DNA of 64,000 nucleotides, taken from the NCBI RefSeq assembly GCF_013249045.1, contig NZ_JABRWP010000003.1:62001-126000 (forward strand), in the 5' to 3' direction. Under the pieces are notes generated by a model that searched no databases, was not told the DNA's origin, and saw nothing but the letters and a program-made list of their open reading frames with translations. The stretch's first letter is position 1. Every line of letters starts with the position of its first letter. A program made the position numbers and the translations under genes. Shown here piece after piece: positions 1 through 8,759 of this stretch. This DNA comes from Winogradskyella eckloniae. Its GTDB lineage: Bacteria; Bacteroidota; Bacteroidia; Flavobacteriales; Flavobacteriaceae.

Positions 1-1482
1 ATTACAAGTGAGCGTATCTTTGAATGTCTACTTCCAGGACTTAATAATGTAACACAACGTATTCGTTATTATTCGTTTTATAGTTGGTTTTTTCAATGGT
101 ATGCTGCACATATTGGTAGCACATCTGTGAAACAACAAAACAGTTATTTAAGGCGTGCAGAATTTATATTAGCACTTATTTCAGCGCATAACCAAAAAGG
201 TGGTGTGCCAGGTATTACAAAAGCACAGCATATCTATGAAATTTCAGACGAGGTTATAGAATTAAAGAAGGGGACACAAGAAGGGGATACTAGTGTCGGT
301 TCATATTGGAATAACAGTCGTGGCGTGCTTGGTCAGTATTATATTAGTTCAGTAAAGCAATTAGGGATTTTGGCAGATCAAGGCTCTATTAACGGTTTGT
401 ATATTCGTACTGATTTTGAGAATAAGACCAAAGTGTCAGGAAAAAAATTGGCTGATGCCTTTATAGAGAATACAGCGTCCAATCTTCCTGTTTTTATTAA
501 AGCTATAGAAGATAATAGTATTTCTAAGTTAGCTTTAAATGACTTAAAAACGGATTTCGATATGCAACTTATTCCTAATAATAGCAATGAACAAAAATTA
601 TTCTGGCAATTGTTTTCTGGTGTTGATAACCCAAAACTTAAAATAGATACTTTTTATAGAAAAGAAACTATAAAATTGGTGTTGCAAAGTTTTAATGATG
701 CCGATAACAACCAAAAGTATAATCAACTCCATGTACCTTTTTCTCTATATGATAAGCAATGGGATTTGCTAAGCACAACGACTGAGAAATTATGGTATTT
801 GTATATGATGGAGCAATTTTGGAGTGTTGCCTGTACAAGTGCTCTTGATATTTTTTTATTAATACTTAAAGACGAATCTCATGATAATTGGATAGATGAA
901 ACAAAACTTGTTGACGGAATAATTAAGAAACTTGATGCTGTATTTGAATCTGAAAGTATGCAGCCTAAGCAAGATTTGTTTATTACAGAGCAGTTTATGG
1001 GTTTTTCGGTTCCTCAATTAATTGAATCAGCTCGTAAAGAGGAGGATCTGTTTGACAGATTGGGCTTTGTACTTTATGCAATTCAGAAGCTGTATTTAGA
1101 GAATTGGCTACATTATAAAAGTATTTTAGAGTTTGCTAACACTTTTAATATGCATTCAGCAAGTAGTTTTATCGTTTCAATGGCAGATATTGAATCTAAA
1201 AAACAATTAACCATTTCAGATTTTAGTCATTACTTTTTAACCCGTTACATCATTAATAGGCATTATTATGTAGCTTTAAGGAAATTGAGTGCAACTCAAA
1301 ATAGTGCTAAGTTTTACAGAGAAGAAGGACAGATACGCTATGTAGATAAATTTATATATGGATATTCATCGCCTAGAATACACACTCTTGTTGATTTTTT
1401 AAAAGACCTTAATCTTATCCATAAAGATAAAACGGAACTTACCGAACTTGGTCAGCTAAAACTAGAAGCTTTATCTATATGA
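1..1482 (+). CDS. Unrecognised protein, 5'-truncated by the window; partner of the PLD-like gene
   Basis: The reading frame is open from base 1 and runs without a stop to TGA at 1480-1482, so the gene starts outside the window. The GTG at 127 is only an internal codon, because the upstream codons read as protein-like sequence (ITSERIFECLLPGL, then an aromatic YYSFYSWFFQWY stretch). About 493 residues are visible. They look soluble and mostly helical, with no signal peptide, membrane segment or catalytic motif I can name. The C-terminal 60 residues resemble a winged-helix tail, but that is weak. The stop overlaps the next start by 4 nt (ATGA), so the two genes are probably translationally coupled. 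I do not recognise the family. Position inside a tRNA-associated island and coupling to a PLD-like protein suggest a defence module; this is inference. Confidence 0.75.
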   Translation: MTSERIFECLLPGLNNVTQRIRYYSFYSWFFQWYAAHIGSTSVKQQNSYLRRAEFILALISAHNQKGGVPGITKAQHIYEISDEVIELKKGTQEGDTSVGSYWNNSRGVLGQYYISSVKQLGILADQGSINGLYIRTDFENKTKVSGKKLADAFIENTASNLPVFIKAIEDNSISKLALNDLKTDFDMQLIPNNSNEQKLFWQLFSGVDNPKLKIDTFYRKETIKLVLQSFNDADNNQKYNQLHVPFSLYDKQWDLLSTTTEKLWYLYMMEQFWSVACTSALDIFLLILKDESHDNWIDETKLVDGIIKKLDAVFESESMQPKQDLFITEQFMGFSVPQLIESARKEEDLFDRLGFVLYAIQKLYLENWLHYKSILEFANTFNMHSASSFIVSMADIESKKQLTISDFSHYFLTRYIINRHYYVALRKLSATQNSAKFYREEGQIRYVDKFIYGYSSPRIHTLVDFLKDLNLIHKDKTELTELGQLKLEALSI

Positions 1483-4172
1483 TTATTGAAAGAGCTAATA
1501 TTCTAGAACTAATAGGTACTGGTAAAAACAAATATCATAGTTGTGTAATAACCAGTTATAGTATGGATTTGTCGTTTTTTGAGCATTTGGTTTTACCCAA
1601 ACTAAAAGCAGCAGGAGTTACTAATATTAATGTATTTGTAGATGCGGCAATGCTTGAGAAATATTTAGGTTCACATACGGCTTATAATCATATAAATTAT
1701 AAAGTTAATTACAGTATTACACCAATGGATAAGTCAGGTGCTTTTCACCCAAAAATGATGTTTCTAGCGGGTAAGACTAGGGGGTATTTATCTATAGGTA
1801 GTGGTAATATAACATCCAGTGGAATGCTCTATAATGACGAAATATGGGCTTCATTTTATTTAGCTAATGATAAGTTAAAAGCACAGCCCATATTTAAACA
1901 AGCATGGAATTACATCCAAGATTTTGTAATACACAGTCATAGTATTAATAGAACTAAGATACAATGGATAGAACAGCATGCTAAATGGATACAGTCACTT
2001 GATAAAACAGATTCACTATTAGCGGATTTTGACAAGGATTCATACCAGTTCCATTACACAAAATCGACGGATTCTTTATATAATGAGGTTTTTGGTACTA
2101 TTCAAAAACAACCTGAAAGCATTAAGGTTGTTGCACCATATTATAATAAGTCAGGTGCATTTATCGATAGGCTAATAAAAGATTTGCAACCAAAGGATAT
2201 ACATTGCATAGTTGATACGAGTCATGGTAGTTTACCTATTGATTTTAAGTTAGAAACTTGTCAATTCTCAGATTGGTCGCAAGTGATTGAGAAAGATGAC
2301 TCAGATAGGATTAATAAATTACATGCTAAAGCTGTCCAAATAGAATATAAAGATTATACATTATTTATTCTAGGTAGTGCAAATGCGACATTAGAAGCTT
2401 TTGGCATTAGTGATAGAAAAGTTAAGAATGATGAAGCTGTCGTTGTTCTAAAAACAATAAAGCCTCGCGACTTTTTTGCAGAATTAGGAGTAGATATTCC
2501 TAAGCTAGGTACTTTGAAAATTAATGAATTAAAAACATTATCAACGGAAGAGAAGCTGACTAGTGAAAAAAGAATAAAATTAAGGCATGCTGAAACAAAA
2601 GGATTACAACTATTACTGTTTTTAGATAAAAATATTGATAAATCTGTAGTTGTAAAATTATATAGTGCTGATAATAGATTGTTAGAGGAAATTCCTGTTG
2701 TACAATGTAGCAAAGAAATCATAGTGAATATTAAAAATGAAGTCGATCTTTTTAAAGTAGCACTTTATGATGATAAGTCAGAAGAAAGACTTACAACTTT
2801 TGCAATTGTTCAAAAAAATGAGGTACTGCAAAAGTCTAATCCAGATGAAAGATTAGCAAAATTGCAAAGTTTTGAGCATTTAGATATTTTTAATGCTTTA
2901 GATTATGAATTGGTTTTAAATTTTTTAGAGGATGAGAAGGTTTTAAAGGAGGGTGCTAACACATTTACATCAGCACCAGTTAAAAATGTAGAGTCAGATA
3001 ATGAAGGAGAAATTCTTTCTGAAAACGAGTATAATAAAAGGGCAAGTTTAACATTAGAAGATCAGGTGACGTCAGAAACTATAACGTCTATGGTTGAAGA
3101 GTTTTTAGATGTACTTAAAATAAGAGATAGCAACGAGGAATTATCAGACAATAATGAAGAACTAGCTATAGATGCTGGTGATGATGGCGTAGAAGAATTA
3201 CCTGAGCTTAAGACACAAACATATACTGTTGACACAAAAGAGGGAGAACGTATTCAGCGTAAAATAAATAAAACACTATTGTCTGTTTGTGATTTAATAA
3301 GTAAACGTATTGATAAAAATAGACCTTTAGATGAGAGAACTTTAAATGCCTTCTACATTGGTTGTCATATTTTAATACATTTTTGGAATGAAGGTTATAA
3401 TGAAGAAATTTGTAAAATAAAAATACGTTATCAGCAATTAGATGAATTATCAAAACTAGAGCGAAACTTTAAATTGAAAAGAACTGAAAGTCAAGTTGAT
3501 TCTGTAGATCATGAAGTGAGTTATTATATTGACGTAACTAGAATCCAAAAACTACAATTTTTAATTGAGAATAGTAAAGGAGCATTTAAAATTACAGAAA
3601 AGCCTTCTGAACCTATTATGGTTAATCATAGTTTTATAACAATTAAGCATGTTAGTGATTTAGATAGTACAAGTGTTTTATCTATGGTTATTAAAAATGC
3701 TTTATGTCCTATTTTATTAGCATTAAAAGAGAATCATTTTCATATTAAGTTAAAGGATAAAATAAAACTCTTAATATTAGCAGACCAATTATTATCCACG
3801 GCGACTTGGTCATCAAAAATGATTTACTTTAAGGATTTGCTATATCTAAACATGTTCGAGTTATTGGCTATTGAAAATAAGGAAGCGGCAAGCTATACTA
3901 AGCATTTATCTAAAAATTCAAATGAAATGTTATCTCAATATTTGAGTTTTAAGAGTAAGCTTGAGAAAAATGAGATTGAGTCTGTTCCATTAGAAAATCA
4001 TATGTGTAATAATTTAATATATAGTACTCAATTAGGATTTTGTAAACTAAAAACGGTTAGGAGTAATTTGAGGATTGATTTAGAAAGCCCAATTGGAAAA
4101 ACTCTTAAAAACTGCTACTACTCAGGTTTTTATAAAGTTTTTATTGGTAAGAAAGTAAAAGTCTATTATTAA
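1479..4172 (+). CDS. Phospholipase-D-like (HKD-type) protein, candidate defence nuclease
   Basis: 897 residues. Two PLD-type half-sites are visible: H90-P-K92 followed by G107-S-G-N110, and a second H-A-K at about residues 282-284 followed by G-S-A-N-A-T at about 299-304. This HxK...GS(G/A)N pattern is typical of the PLD superfamily, whose bacterial nuclease members cleave DNA through a phosphohistidine intermediate. Residues 1-330 therefore probably form the catalytic pseudo-dimer. The rest is not recognisable: it has an acidic, low-complexity stretch at about 510-600 and then a helical C-terminal half. There is no helicase domain and no signal peptide, so it is probably cytoplasmic. ATG overlaps the stop of the upstream gene by 4 nt. 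Known PLD defence proteins include DISARM DrmC and various helicase-linked nucleases, but I cannot place this one in a named system. Confidence 0.75.
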   Translation: MIIERANILELIGTGKNKYHSCVITSYSMDLSFFEHLVLPKLKAAGVTNINVFVDAAMLEKYLGSHTAYNHINYKVNYSITPMDKSGAFHPKMMFLAGKTRGYLSIGSGNITSSGMLYNDEIWASFYLANDKLKAQPIFKQAWNYIQDFVIHSHSINRTKIQWIEQHAKWIQSLDKTDSLLADFDKDSYQFHYTKSTDSLYNEVFGTIQKQPESIKVVAPYYNKSGAFIDRLIKDLQPKDIHCIVDTSHGSLPIDFKLETCQFSDWSQVIEKDDSDRINKLHAKAVQIEYKDYTLFILGSANATLEAFGISDRKVKNDEAVVVLKTIKPRDFFAELGVDIPKLGTLKINELKTLSTEEKLTSEKRIKLRHAETKGLQLLLFLDKNIDKSVVVKLYSADNRLLEEIPVVQCSKEIIVNIKNEVDLFKVALYDDKSEERLTTFAIVQKNEVLQKSNPDERLAKLQSFEHLDIFNALDYELVLNFLEDEKVLKEGANTFTSAPVKNVESDNEGEILSENEYNKRASLTLEDQVTSETITSMVEEFLDVLKIRDSNEELSDNNEELAIDAGDDGVEELPELKTQTYTVDTKEGERIQRKINKTLLSVCDLISKRIDKNRPLDERTLNAFYIGCHILIHFWNEGYNEEICKIKIRYQQLDELSKLERNFKLKRTESQVDSVDHEVSYYIDVTRIQKLQFLIENSKGAFKITEKPSEPIMVNHSFITIKHVSDLDSTSVLSMVIKNALCPILLALKENHFHIKLKDKIKLLILADQLLSTATWSSKMIYFKDLLYLNMFELLAIENKEAASYTKHLSKNSNEMLSQYLSFKSKLEKNEIESVPLENHMCNNLIYSTQLGFCKLKTVRSNLRIDLESPIGKTLKNCYYSGFYKVFIGKKVKVYY

Positions 4173-4235
4173 ATTATAGAGTATGATTGGTATAGTTAAA
4201 AATGTTCATCTAGGTTTTTCTTTTTAAATCGGCTA

Positions 4236-4330
4236 TTTTTTTATGGATAAAAGATAAAGCAGATTGGTATGACTCTTTAATAGAAAAGGAAGATGAATTA
4301 TTTAAAGGTATTGATAGAGATTCTATTTGA
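4236..4330 (+). pseudogene. Coding debris, left copy (C-terminal fragment of an unknown ORF)
   Basis: A frame reading WIKDKADWYD...LFKGIDRDSI and ending at TGA 4328-4330 is nearly identical to the stretch ending at TGA 5046-5048. Upstream the frame is blocked by a stop, so only about 30 codons survive. The shared sequence starts at about 4236 here and about 4957 in the right copy. This marks the left limit of a duplicated end-unit rather than a live gene. The parent protein is unknown. Confidence 0.5.
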
Positions 4331-4483
4331 TGGTATAAAAAAGTAAAGTATTACAAATTTAAACGCACCAAGAACTGTACCTGTGTTTTGAGAAAATTTT
4401 AATTCTAAAGTATTTAGAGCGTCTACATTGTGTGTAAAATTAGGCCAGTTGTGTTGTTGCCAATTCCAGATGTTTCGTGCCAT
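4298..4483 (-). pseudogene. Fic gene remnant with internal deletion (left copy)
   Basis: The first 42 codons (MARNIWNWQQHN... to ...GTVLGAFK) match the intact Fic gene starting at 6178 with few changes. The frame then jumps directly into the sequence that lies downstream of the intact gene. Relative to the right copy, about 977 bp (equivalent to 5078-6054) are missing, with a TT microhomology at the junction near 4358-4360. The whole catalytic region and the C-terminal winged helix are lost. A 61-codon ORF remains, but it cannot be a Fic enzyme. Confidence 0.85.
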
Positions 4484-4744
4484 GGGCTATAATTTTAACT
4501 TTTATAGCTCAATTATAGTTAAATTTTGAGCTATATATTTATAACGTATAGCTCAAAGGATTTTTTTTGTCCTTAAATATATGTACTACAATTAATGTAT
4601 ATTTGAGTTTTGAAATTAATTATAAATTAGAGTACACGATTAAGTACACGATTTTATTGCGAAAAGCCATTTAGGGGCTAGTTTTCGGGCAAAATATCAA
4701 ACTCATAACCCGAAGGTCACAGGTTCGAGTCCTGTTCCCGCTAC
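4484..4744. repeat. Left copy of the island end-unit (Fic promoter region plus tRNA-fMet 3' half)
   Basis: This stretch is a close copy of 6177-6439. It includes the AGCTCAA/TTGAGCT half-sites in front of the Fic remnant and the direct repeat GTACACGATTAAGTACACGATT. The 42 bases at 4702-4743 match the 3' half of an initiator tRNA: anticodon CAT, GGG/CCC anticodon stem, T-arm ACAGG-TTCGAGT-CCTGT, then the 3' acceptor strand. There is no 5' half, so it is not a tRNA gene. A 3' tRNA half at an element end is the usual footprint of tyrosine-integrase insertion. Confidence 0.8.
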
Positions 4745-4766
4745 AAAGCTTTATGCTAATAAATTC

Positions 4767-4796
4767 AACGGATTGTGTCTCACAATCCGTTTTTTA
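4767..4796. terminator. Hairpin terminator after the left attachment repeat
   Basis: Stem AACGGATTGTG / CACAATCCGTT with a 3-nt loop, followed by a T-run. It lies 23 bp after the first tRNA 3' half. Its sequence differs from the terminator after the second tRNA half, which suggests it belongs to the element and not to the original tRNA locus. Confidence 0.75.
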
Positions 4797-4840
4797 TGTC
4801 TTCTATTTTCTTACTTTTACAAAACGTACACGGTTTTCCA

Positions 4841-5048
4841 ATGAAATTGAATTATTCCGAACCTAAAATTTATACTGGTAAAGTGCAGGTTTCTAAATGG
4901 TCTTCACTTAAGAAATCCGGATAGAAAAAAGCACTATCTAAACCTTGAAGACTTGCTTTTATGGATAAAAGATAAAGCAGATTGGTATGATCGTTTAATA
5001 GAAAAAGAAGATGAATTATTTAAAGGTATTGATAGAGATTCTATTTGA
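4841..5048 (+). pseudogene. Tyrosine integrase N-terminal remnant fused to unknown C-terminal debris
   Basis: ATG at 4841 begins MKLNYSEPKIYTGKVQVSKW, which resembles the N-terminus of Bacteroidetes tRNA-site tyrosine integrases as I remember them. A TAG follows at about codon 28 and the frame is then broken. A shifted frame, LEDLLLWIKDKADWYD...GIDRDSI, ends at 5048. No catalytic integrase residues remain. An integrase start directly beside a tRNA 3' half is where an island integrase is expected. The family call rests on N-terminal similarity only. Confidence 0.5.
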
Positions 5049-5068
5049 TGGTATAAAAAAATAAAGTA

Positions 5069-6178
5069 CTACAAATTCAGCCAATACCGAGTGCCTTTAA
5101 GTTCGCCTGTTTTAATAAATATATTTTTATCTAGCATATCTTTTAAATCACGAGTAGCTGTAGATGCAGAAGTTTTAGCAATTTTTGTATAATTACTAGC
5201 GCTTAACCCTCCATGAAAGCCTTGGTGTCCTGCATTAAAAATTCTGGTAACAACCTTTAATTGACGGTCGTTCATTATTTTATTAAAACGGTCAAAGAAT
5301 TTTGCTTTTTTTATTAGGAAGTCAATTAGTTTTAAAGTGTCTTCTTGTGCATCTAATATAGTTTGACCAAAATATATTAACCAATCTGTAATGTCTAAGT
5401 CTTTATTATTGTTTGCAAGTGCATTGTAATAAGCTTTTTTATTGCTTTCTATAGTTTTTGATAATGAGATAAGAGTGGGTTGTCCTACACTTTGTGCTAT
5501 AGATTTTTCTGCAAGAGCACGTGCAATTCTACCATTACCATCCTCAAAAGGGTGTATGCATACAAAATATAAATGTGTAATACCTGCTTTGGCAATTGGT
5601 AATACATTACCTTCTGATTTGACATACGTTGTATTAAATTTGTGTATAAACTGTTCCATTTCTTTATGCATATTAGATGATGGTGGTGCTTCAAAATGTA
5701 CAGTTGGTTGGTCTAATCTGCCAGACACTACTTGCATTGGGTCTTCATGTGTGCGATATTTACCAATATCATTTAAATCTCTTCTACCATTGGTTAGCAT
5801 TTTGTGCCAATTAAATAGGTCTTTATGAGAAAGTTGTTTTGAGAAGTTTTGGTATAAATCAACCATCATTTCTGAAATACCATATTCGGCAGGTGCTATC
5901 TTTTTTTTATCAACTTTTAATCCTAGATTTTTCTTAATAGAGGATTGAATACTGTCTCTGTCTAGATACTCACCTTCTATTTCAGAAGTTTTTATAGCTT
6001 CGTTAGATAGGATTTCAATGATTAATTGTTCCTTCTCATTGTCATTAACATGTTTAAACGCACCAAGAACTGTACCTGTGTTTTGAGAAAATTTTAATTC
6101 TAAAGTATTTAGAGCATCTACATTGTATGTAAAATTTGGCCAGTTGTGTTGTTGCCAATTCCAGGTGTTTCGTGCCAT
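5069..6178 (-). CDS. Fic-family protein (AMPylase), DUF4172-type N-terminus
   Basis: 369 residues. The Fic catalytic motif HPFEDGNGRIAR is intact at 209-220 and fits HxFx(D/E)GNGRxxR, including the catalytic His209. An N-terminal inhibitory-helix motif of the (S/T)xxxE(G/N) type is visible as T64-S-E-I-E-G69, so this is probably a self-inhibited class II Fic. The first 45 residues (WNWQQHNWPNF...) match the DUF4172 region common in these proteins, and the C-terminal 80 residues look like a winged helix (SASTATRDLKDML). Fic enzymes transfer AMP from ATP to target hydroxyls. Stand-alone Fic proteins are known as antiphage genes (SoFic), which fits the island context. Start is the ATG at 6178; half-sites upstream suggest autoregulation. 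Confidence 0.9.
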   Translation of the reverse strand: MARNTWNWQQHNWPNFTYNVDALNTLELKFSQNTGTVLGAFKHVNDNEKEQLIIEILSNEAIKTSEIEGEYLDRDSIQSSIKKNLGLKVDKKKIAPAEYGISEMMVDLYQNFSKQLSHKDLFNWHKMLTNGRRDLNDIGKYRTHEDPMQVVSGRLDQPTVHFEAPPSSNMHKEMEQFIHKFNTTYVKSEGNVLPIAKAGITHLYFVCIHPFEDGNGRIARALAEKSIAQSVGQPTLISLSKTIESNKKAYYNALANNNKDLDITDWLIYFGQTILDAQEDTLKLIDFLIKKAKFFDRFNKIMNDRQLKVVTRIFNAGHQGFHGGLSASNYTKIAKTSASTATRDLKDMLDKNIFIKTGELKGTRYWLNL

Positions 6179-6252
6179 GAGCTATAATTTTAACTTTTAT
6201 AGCTCAAATATAGTGAAATTTTGAGCTATATATTTATAACGTATGGCTCAAA
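6178..6252. promoter_or_regulatory. Repeated AGCTCAA/TTGAGCT half-sites in front of fic
   Basis: Four related half-sites occur within 75 bp: GAGCTATAA directly at the start codon, ATAGCTCAAA at 6199-6208, TTTGAGCTAT at 6220-6229 and TGGCTCAAA near 6245. The middle two form an inverted repeat with 10-bp arms. The same pattern is kept in front of the deleted Fic copy. Fic proteins with a C-terminal winged helix could bind such sites; autoregulation is inferred. Confidence 0.5.
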
Positions 6253-6439
6253 GGGTTTTTTTTGTCCTTAAATATATGTACTACAATTATTGTATAATTG
6301 AGTTATGAAAGTAATTATAAATAAGAGTACACGATTAAGTACACGATTTTATTGCGAAAAGCCATTTAGGGGCTAGTTTTCGGGCAAAATATCAAATTCA
6401 TAACCCGAAGGTCACAGGTTCGAGTCCTGTTCCCGCTAC
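6179..6439. repeat. Right copy of the island end-unit with tRNA-fMet 3' half (right attachment site)
   Basis: Nearly identical to 4486-4744. The tRNA-fMet 3' half is at 6398-6438. Just before it, a 5' arm-like TTCGGGC is followed by about 12 extra bases and then TCATAACCCGAA, so the crossover probably lies in the anticodon loop. The native tRNA is expected to the left of the window, because integrated elements rebuild the tRNA and push the old 3' end outward. Confidence 0.8.
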
Positions 6440-6443
6440 TAGT

Positions 6444-6480
6444 AAAACGATTTAGTTGATTCTAAATCGTTTTTTTTTAT
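6444..6480 (+). terminator. Probable native tRNA-fMet terminator at the chromosomal edge of the island
   Basis: 12-bp stem AAAACGATTTAG / CTAAATCGTTTT with a 6-nt loop and a T-run, starting 5 bp after the last tRNA 3' half. A terminator here is what remains of the original tRNA transcription unit after insertion. It marks 6440 as the likely right border. Confidence 0.75.
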
Positions 6481-6733
6481 GCGTTTACTTTTCTGTTTTA
6501 TGCTATTGATGATAGACACTAAGGAGGTTTGCAGACTTCTATTCCTACTGTAACATAATTATTGTAACTCTAAATTAAATTTCTGTCGTTTTTTTATATT
6601 GTAGGATAAAGGCTTCTATTTTATATATATTATCTACAATATTTACTCTTTAACTATAAAACACACGGAAAGTGCTGGTTTTTATTTAAATAATGCGCAA
6701 AAAATTTTCTTATATTAAAAAAATTAGTATTTT

Positions 6734-6769
6734 CGTTGAAATGCAAAATAATCCGACAAAACGCAAAAT
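6734..6769. promoter_or_regulatory. Tandem 16-bp motif, 20-bp period, upstream of the T9SS gene
   Basis: CGTTGAAATGCAAAAT (6734) and CGACAAAACGCAAAAT (6754) are spaced exactly 20 bp apart. The same pattern, with the same 20-bp period, occurs at 14505 and 14525 beside the other surface-protein gene. Paired direct repeats with about 20-21 bp spacing are typical of LytTR-type regulator sites. The regulator is not identified. Confidence 0.45.
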
Positions 6770-6911
6770 TGTATTAAAGAATTTCGCTTCCATCAATAAG
6801 TGAAATTTGAATTAATTTAAATCTAATTATTAAGTTGTTATGTTAATTAAGCATCTATTTTTCAAACATTCTGAAGGTTTTAAAAACCATTTCAATATGC
6901 TAAAGTTCAAT

Positions 6912-8759
6912 ATGCGTAAAACCATAGTGGTGTCATTGTTTTCTACTGTGTCACTGTTATCATATGCGCAACTCAGTGTAAGACATGATAATTTTATCTT
7001 TGTAAATGATGAGATTGTTTTTGTTAATAACGCCATTACATTAGGAGAATCAGATTCTAAATTTTATTTAAGAGAAGAAGCTCAACTTATTCAAGGAGAA
7101 GAAACATCTTTAAATACAGGTATAGGAGAATTGAGTGTCTACCAAACGGGTAATTCTAGTAATTATACATATAACTATTGGTGTTCGCCAGTAGGAAATA
7201 ATTCTATGGCACTAGGAAATGAAGCTTCGCGGGTTAATCTTATTGATGAGGCAACAAATAATATTACAGTGCAAGATCCAACAGGATTAATTTCAAGTGT
7301 GGATGTTGCTTTTACTTCAAGTTTTGATGGGTTTTCTTCCCCTTCATTAACAATTTCTAACCGTTGGTTATACACTTTTAGTACGTCTAATGACTATGCC
7401 GATTGGAATTATGTAGGTTCAACTTTACCAATTTTACCTGGTTTAGGTTTTACGATGAAAGGCGTGACAGGCACTAATAAACAGCTTTATGATTTTAGAG
7501 GAAAGGCGAATAATGGTACCATTAGTAACTTAGTGACAGCCGAGCAGTTTACGCTAATCGGGAACCCTTATCCATCTGCTATTGATGCCTTATTATTTAT
7601 ACATGATCCGCAGAATACAACTTTAAACAATGGGCCTTCACCACATCCAGCTACGACTGGAGCCTTATATTTTTGGGAACAGAGGGATGAAGGTTCGCAT
7701 AATATTGCTGATTACGTTGGTGGTTATGCCTCGTATACGATTTCTGATACTGGTATGGAGAGTTTTGTGAATGCTATGTTTTCTGCATATGATGGTAGCG
7801 GTAATCCTGTTGTACTAGCGCCATCTCCAGGTGGAAATATGGGAACAAAAATTTCGAAACGCTATATTCCTATTGGTCAAGGTTTCATGGTGGAAGGCGC
7901 AAGTGGAATACCAACAGGTTCAAGTGTCTATGTCAAAAATGCACATCGAGTCTATGAAAAAATTTCAGATAATAATAGTGTGTTTTTTAGAAGTGCTAGT
8001 GTTCAAAAATCGGCATCTAGCACAAATTCAAATGAGGATGTATATAATGAATATGGATTAAATATCGTACCAGATGACTTTAAGAGATTTCGTTTAAATA
8101 TTACGTTTAATGATGAAATTACGAGACAGCTAGTGCATAATTTTAATGATATGGCTACTTCTGGTTTTGATTATGGCTTAGAGGCTAAATTACCAGGTAA
8201 AGGACCATCTGATGCCTTTTGGGTTTTAGGTGATGAGGCGTATTCTATTCAGGCAAGCCCGTTTTCAACAGATTTAGCAATACCTATAACGGTATCGTCT
8301 AATGGTCAGCAGCCATTAAAATTTAGCATTTTTGATGTTCAGAACTTTGACGAAACTCAGGCTATTTATTTACATGATATGGTTAACAATACCTATATAG
8401 ATTTAACGCAACAAGATTATTTGTTAAATATTGAAGCCGGAAACTTTTCTAGCAGATTTCAAATCGTATTTACCAGTAATAATGCATTAAGTCAAGATAT
8501 GAGGCTAAAAGAGCAGTTTGATATCTTTATTGATAATGACAATGCATTATTTACTTTATTGAACCCTAACTTTGTAGATATAGAGTCATTTATCATATAT
8601 GATATTAATGGTAGAGAAGTTATTAATTATGAGATCACATCTCTAAAGGATAGTTATCAGTATTCTTCAAAAAATTTAAGTGACGGTATTTATATCACAA
8701 AAATTAAAATTAGAGGAAATACATCTTTCTCTAAAAAGTTAATTGTTTCTCAGAAATAA
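6912..8759 (+). CDS. Type IX secretion-sorted cell-surface protein
   Basis: The longer frame opens at ATG 6840, but the signal peptide begins at MRKTIVVSLFSTVSLL, encoded from ATG 6912, so I use that start. This gives 615 residues ending the signal in SYAQ. The last 80 residues (YDINGREVINY..., then NLSDGIYITKIKI...KLIVSQK) form a Por/T9SS type A C-terminal sorting domain. The protein is therefore exported by Sec, moved across the outer membrane by T9SS, and probably anchored or released at the surface. The central part is rich in Asn, Ser and Thr with beta-type patterning and motifs such as YNYWCSPVG and FTLIGNPYPSAI, which are frequent in flavobacterial surface proteins of unknown function. 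No enzyme motif seen. A paired 20-bp-period motif lies about 140 bp upstream. Confidence 0.85.
   Translation: MRKTIVVSLFSTVSLLSYAQLSVRHDNFIFVNDEIVFVNNAITLGESDSKFYLREEAQLIQGEETSLNTGIGELSVYQTGNSSNYTYNYWCSPVGNNSMALGNEASRVNLIDEATNNITVQDPTGLISSVDVAFTSSFDGFSSPSLTISNRWLYTFSTSNDYADWNYVGSTLPILPGLGFTMKGVTGTNKQLYDFRGKANNGTISNLVTAEQFTLIGNPYPSAIDALLFIHDPQNTTLNNGPSPHPATTGALYFWEQRDEGSHNIADYVGGYASYTISDTGMESFVNAMFSAYDGSGNPVVLAPSPGGNMGTKISKRYIPIGQGFMVEGASGIPTGSSVYVKNAHRVYEKISDNNSVFFRSASVQKSASSTNSNEDVYNEYGLNIVPDDFKRFRLNITFNDEITRQLVHNFNDMATSGFDYGLEAKLPGKGPSDAFWVLGDEAYSIQASPFSTDLAIPITVSSNGQQPLKFSIFDVQNFDETQAIYLHDMVNNTYIDLTQQDYLLNIEAGNFSSRFQIVFTSNNALSQDMRLKEQFDIFIDNDNALFTLLNPNFVDIESFIIYDINGREVINYEITSLKDSYQYSSKNLSDGIYITKIKIRGNTSFSKKLIVSQK

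Noticed and set aside
4640-4744. A complete tRNA at the island repeat
   Set aside because: Only the 3' half of tRNA-fMet is present; no 5' acceptor or D-arm can be paired upstream. The same holds for the copy at 6398-6438.
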